Source: Leucobacter tenebrionis
Lineage (GTDB): Bacteria; Actinomycetota; Actinomycetes; Actinomycetales; Microbacteriaceae
NCBI RefSeq assembly: GCF_019884725.1
Contig: NZ_CP082322.1
Coordinates: 310,001 to 374,000 of the forward strand
Direction of reading: 5' to 3'
Length of the DNA: 64,000 bases
Both the position numbers and the translations under genes were made by a program. Numbering within the stretch: the stretch's first letter is position 1; every line of letters starts with the position of its first letter. Shown piece by piece: positions 63,230-64,000 of this stretch. The notes beneath the pieces are model-generated. The model was not told the DNA's origin. It worked only from the letters and a program-made list of their open reading frames with translations, and did not search any database.

Positions 63230-64000
63230 TCAGAGCAGCGTCGGAGCGCCTGCCGGAGCCGCGGGCGGCTCCATGCCGACGTGCTCCCACCCCAGGCGGG
63301 TCGCGACGCGCCCCCGGGGCGTGCGCGTGAGCAGGCCCGCCCGCACGAGGAACGGTTCAACGACCGCCTCGATGGTCTCGGACTCCTCGCCGACCGAGAC
63401 GGCGAGCGTCGAGAGGCCGACCGGCCCCCCTCCGAAGCGCTCGACGACGGCGCGCAGCACCTCGCGGTCCAGCCGGTCCAGGCCGTGCTGATCCACGTCG
63501 TAGAGGGCGAGCGCCGCCTGCACGCTGGGGGTGTCGCCGGGCGTCTCGTGCACGAGGCTGTAGTCGCGCACGCGCCGCAGCAGACGGTTGGCGATGCGGG
63601 GCGTGCCCCTGGATCGCCGAGCGATCTCCTCGACGCCCTGATCCGAGAGCGCGAAGTCGAGCAGGCGCGCCGCGCGCCTGACCACGCTCGCCAGCTCGTC
63701 GTCGGAGTAGAACTCCAGGTGCGCGGTGAAGCCGAAGCGGTCGCGCAACGGATTGGGCAGCAGACCCGCCCGGGTCGTGGCGCCGACGAGCGTGAACGGG
63801 GCCAGTTCGAGCGGCACAGAGGTGGCGCCGGCGCCCTTGCCGACCATGATGTCGACCTTGAAGTCCTCCATGGCGAGATAGAGCATCTCCTCGGCGCTGC
63901 GCGCCATGCGGTGGATCTCGTCCACGAAGAGCACCTCGCCGGGGGTGAGCGCCGAGAGCACCGCGGCGAGGTCGCCGGCGTGCTGAATCGCGGGGCCGGA
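63230..64000 (-). CDS. ruvB: Holliday junction branch migration ATPase RuvB (partial, 5' end outside window)
   Basis: The frame is open to the right edge, so the first part with the Walker A site is missing; 256 residues are visible. Starts with [18 protein letters not shown] (in parts), Walker [41 protein letters not shown] (in parts; sensor 1 and Arg finger), and the winged-helix DNA-binding end [16 protein letters not shown] (in parts). RuvB drives branch migration with RuvA; position next to yajC is the usual ruvCAB-yajC order. Confidence 0.97.
   Translation of the reverse strand, partial: SGPAIQHAGDLAAVLSALTPGEVLFVDEIHRMARSAEEMLYLAMEDFKVDIMVGKGAGATSVPLELAPFTLVGATTRAGLLPNPLRDRFGFTAHLEFYSDDELASVVRRAARLLDFALSDQGVEEIARRSRGTPRIANRLLRRVRDYSLVHETPGDTPSVQAALALYDVDQHGLDRLDREVLRAVVERFGGGPVGLSTLAVSVGEESETIEAVVEPFLVRAGLLTRTPRGRVATRLGWEHVGMEPPAAPAGAPTLL

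Noticed and set aside
1..64000. tRNA, rRNA or CRISPR features
   Set aside because: Gene-free gaps were read on both strands; no cloverleaf-like arms with a TTCGA loop, no rRNA-like sequence and no spaced direct repeats were found.

Overview
The window is high-GC DNA from an actinobacterium. Gene order (alaS-ruvX-mltG-aroE-aroC-aroK-aroB, then efp-nusB-pyrR-pyrB-pyrC-carA-carB-pyrF-gmk, and ruvB-yajC-secD-secF-relA) and the fusion of an actinobacterial integration host factor (mIHF) domain to guanylate kinase point to the Microbacteriaceae (Leucobacter-like is a guess; no database search was possible). Most genes lie on the minus strand. Genes are packed tightly, very often with 4-nt GTGA or ATGA stop/start overlaps, and many starts are GTG or TTG. 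No rRNA, tRNA, CRISPR array, transposase or prophage gene was seen.

Layout. 1-1114: edge of an HdeD-like membrane protein and a 3-methyladenine DNA glycosylase. 1081-6066: a five-gene iron-siderophore operon (binding lipoprotein, two FecCD permeases, FecE-type ATPase, siderophore-interacting flavin reductase) under a promoter that overlaps a clear DtxR/IdeR box. 6147-17005: pyrimidine operon pyrR-pyrB-pyrC-(PH-like membrane protein)-carA-carB-pyrF, then mIHF-gmk and a DMT transporter; its leader carries a PyrR-binding element that would mask the pyrR ribosome binding site. 17143-18254: a perfect 20-bp inverted repeat, nusB and efp.

18392-44266 is an accessory block sitting between efp and aroB, two genes I remember as close neighbours in many actinobacteria. 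It holds a thioesterase, msrB and a ComB-like protein; a six-gene sulfur operon (ssuB-ssuA-ssuC-acs-metY-CoA-binding protein) in which Acs could recycle the acetate released by MetY; a second organosulfur-type operon (SfnB/DszC-like, MFS, NtaA/DszA-like monooxygenase); a vWA/MoxR module with an unknown partner; an Xre-RES toxin-antitoxin pair with a palindromic operator; poxB; and a six-gene operon coupling an SsuABC-type importer to a catalytically odd Ldh2-family protein, a BAAT-type thioesterase and a DUF1684 protein. The substrate of that last operon is not predictable from what I can see.

44406-64000 is core genome: aroB-aroK-aroC-aroE-mltG-ruvX-alaS, a small membrane protein, rpsD, rarA, a DUF349 protein, an orphan AbiEi-like protein, relA, secF-secD-yajC and the edge of ruvB.
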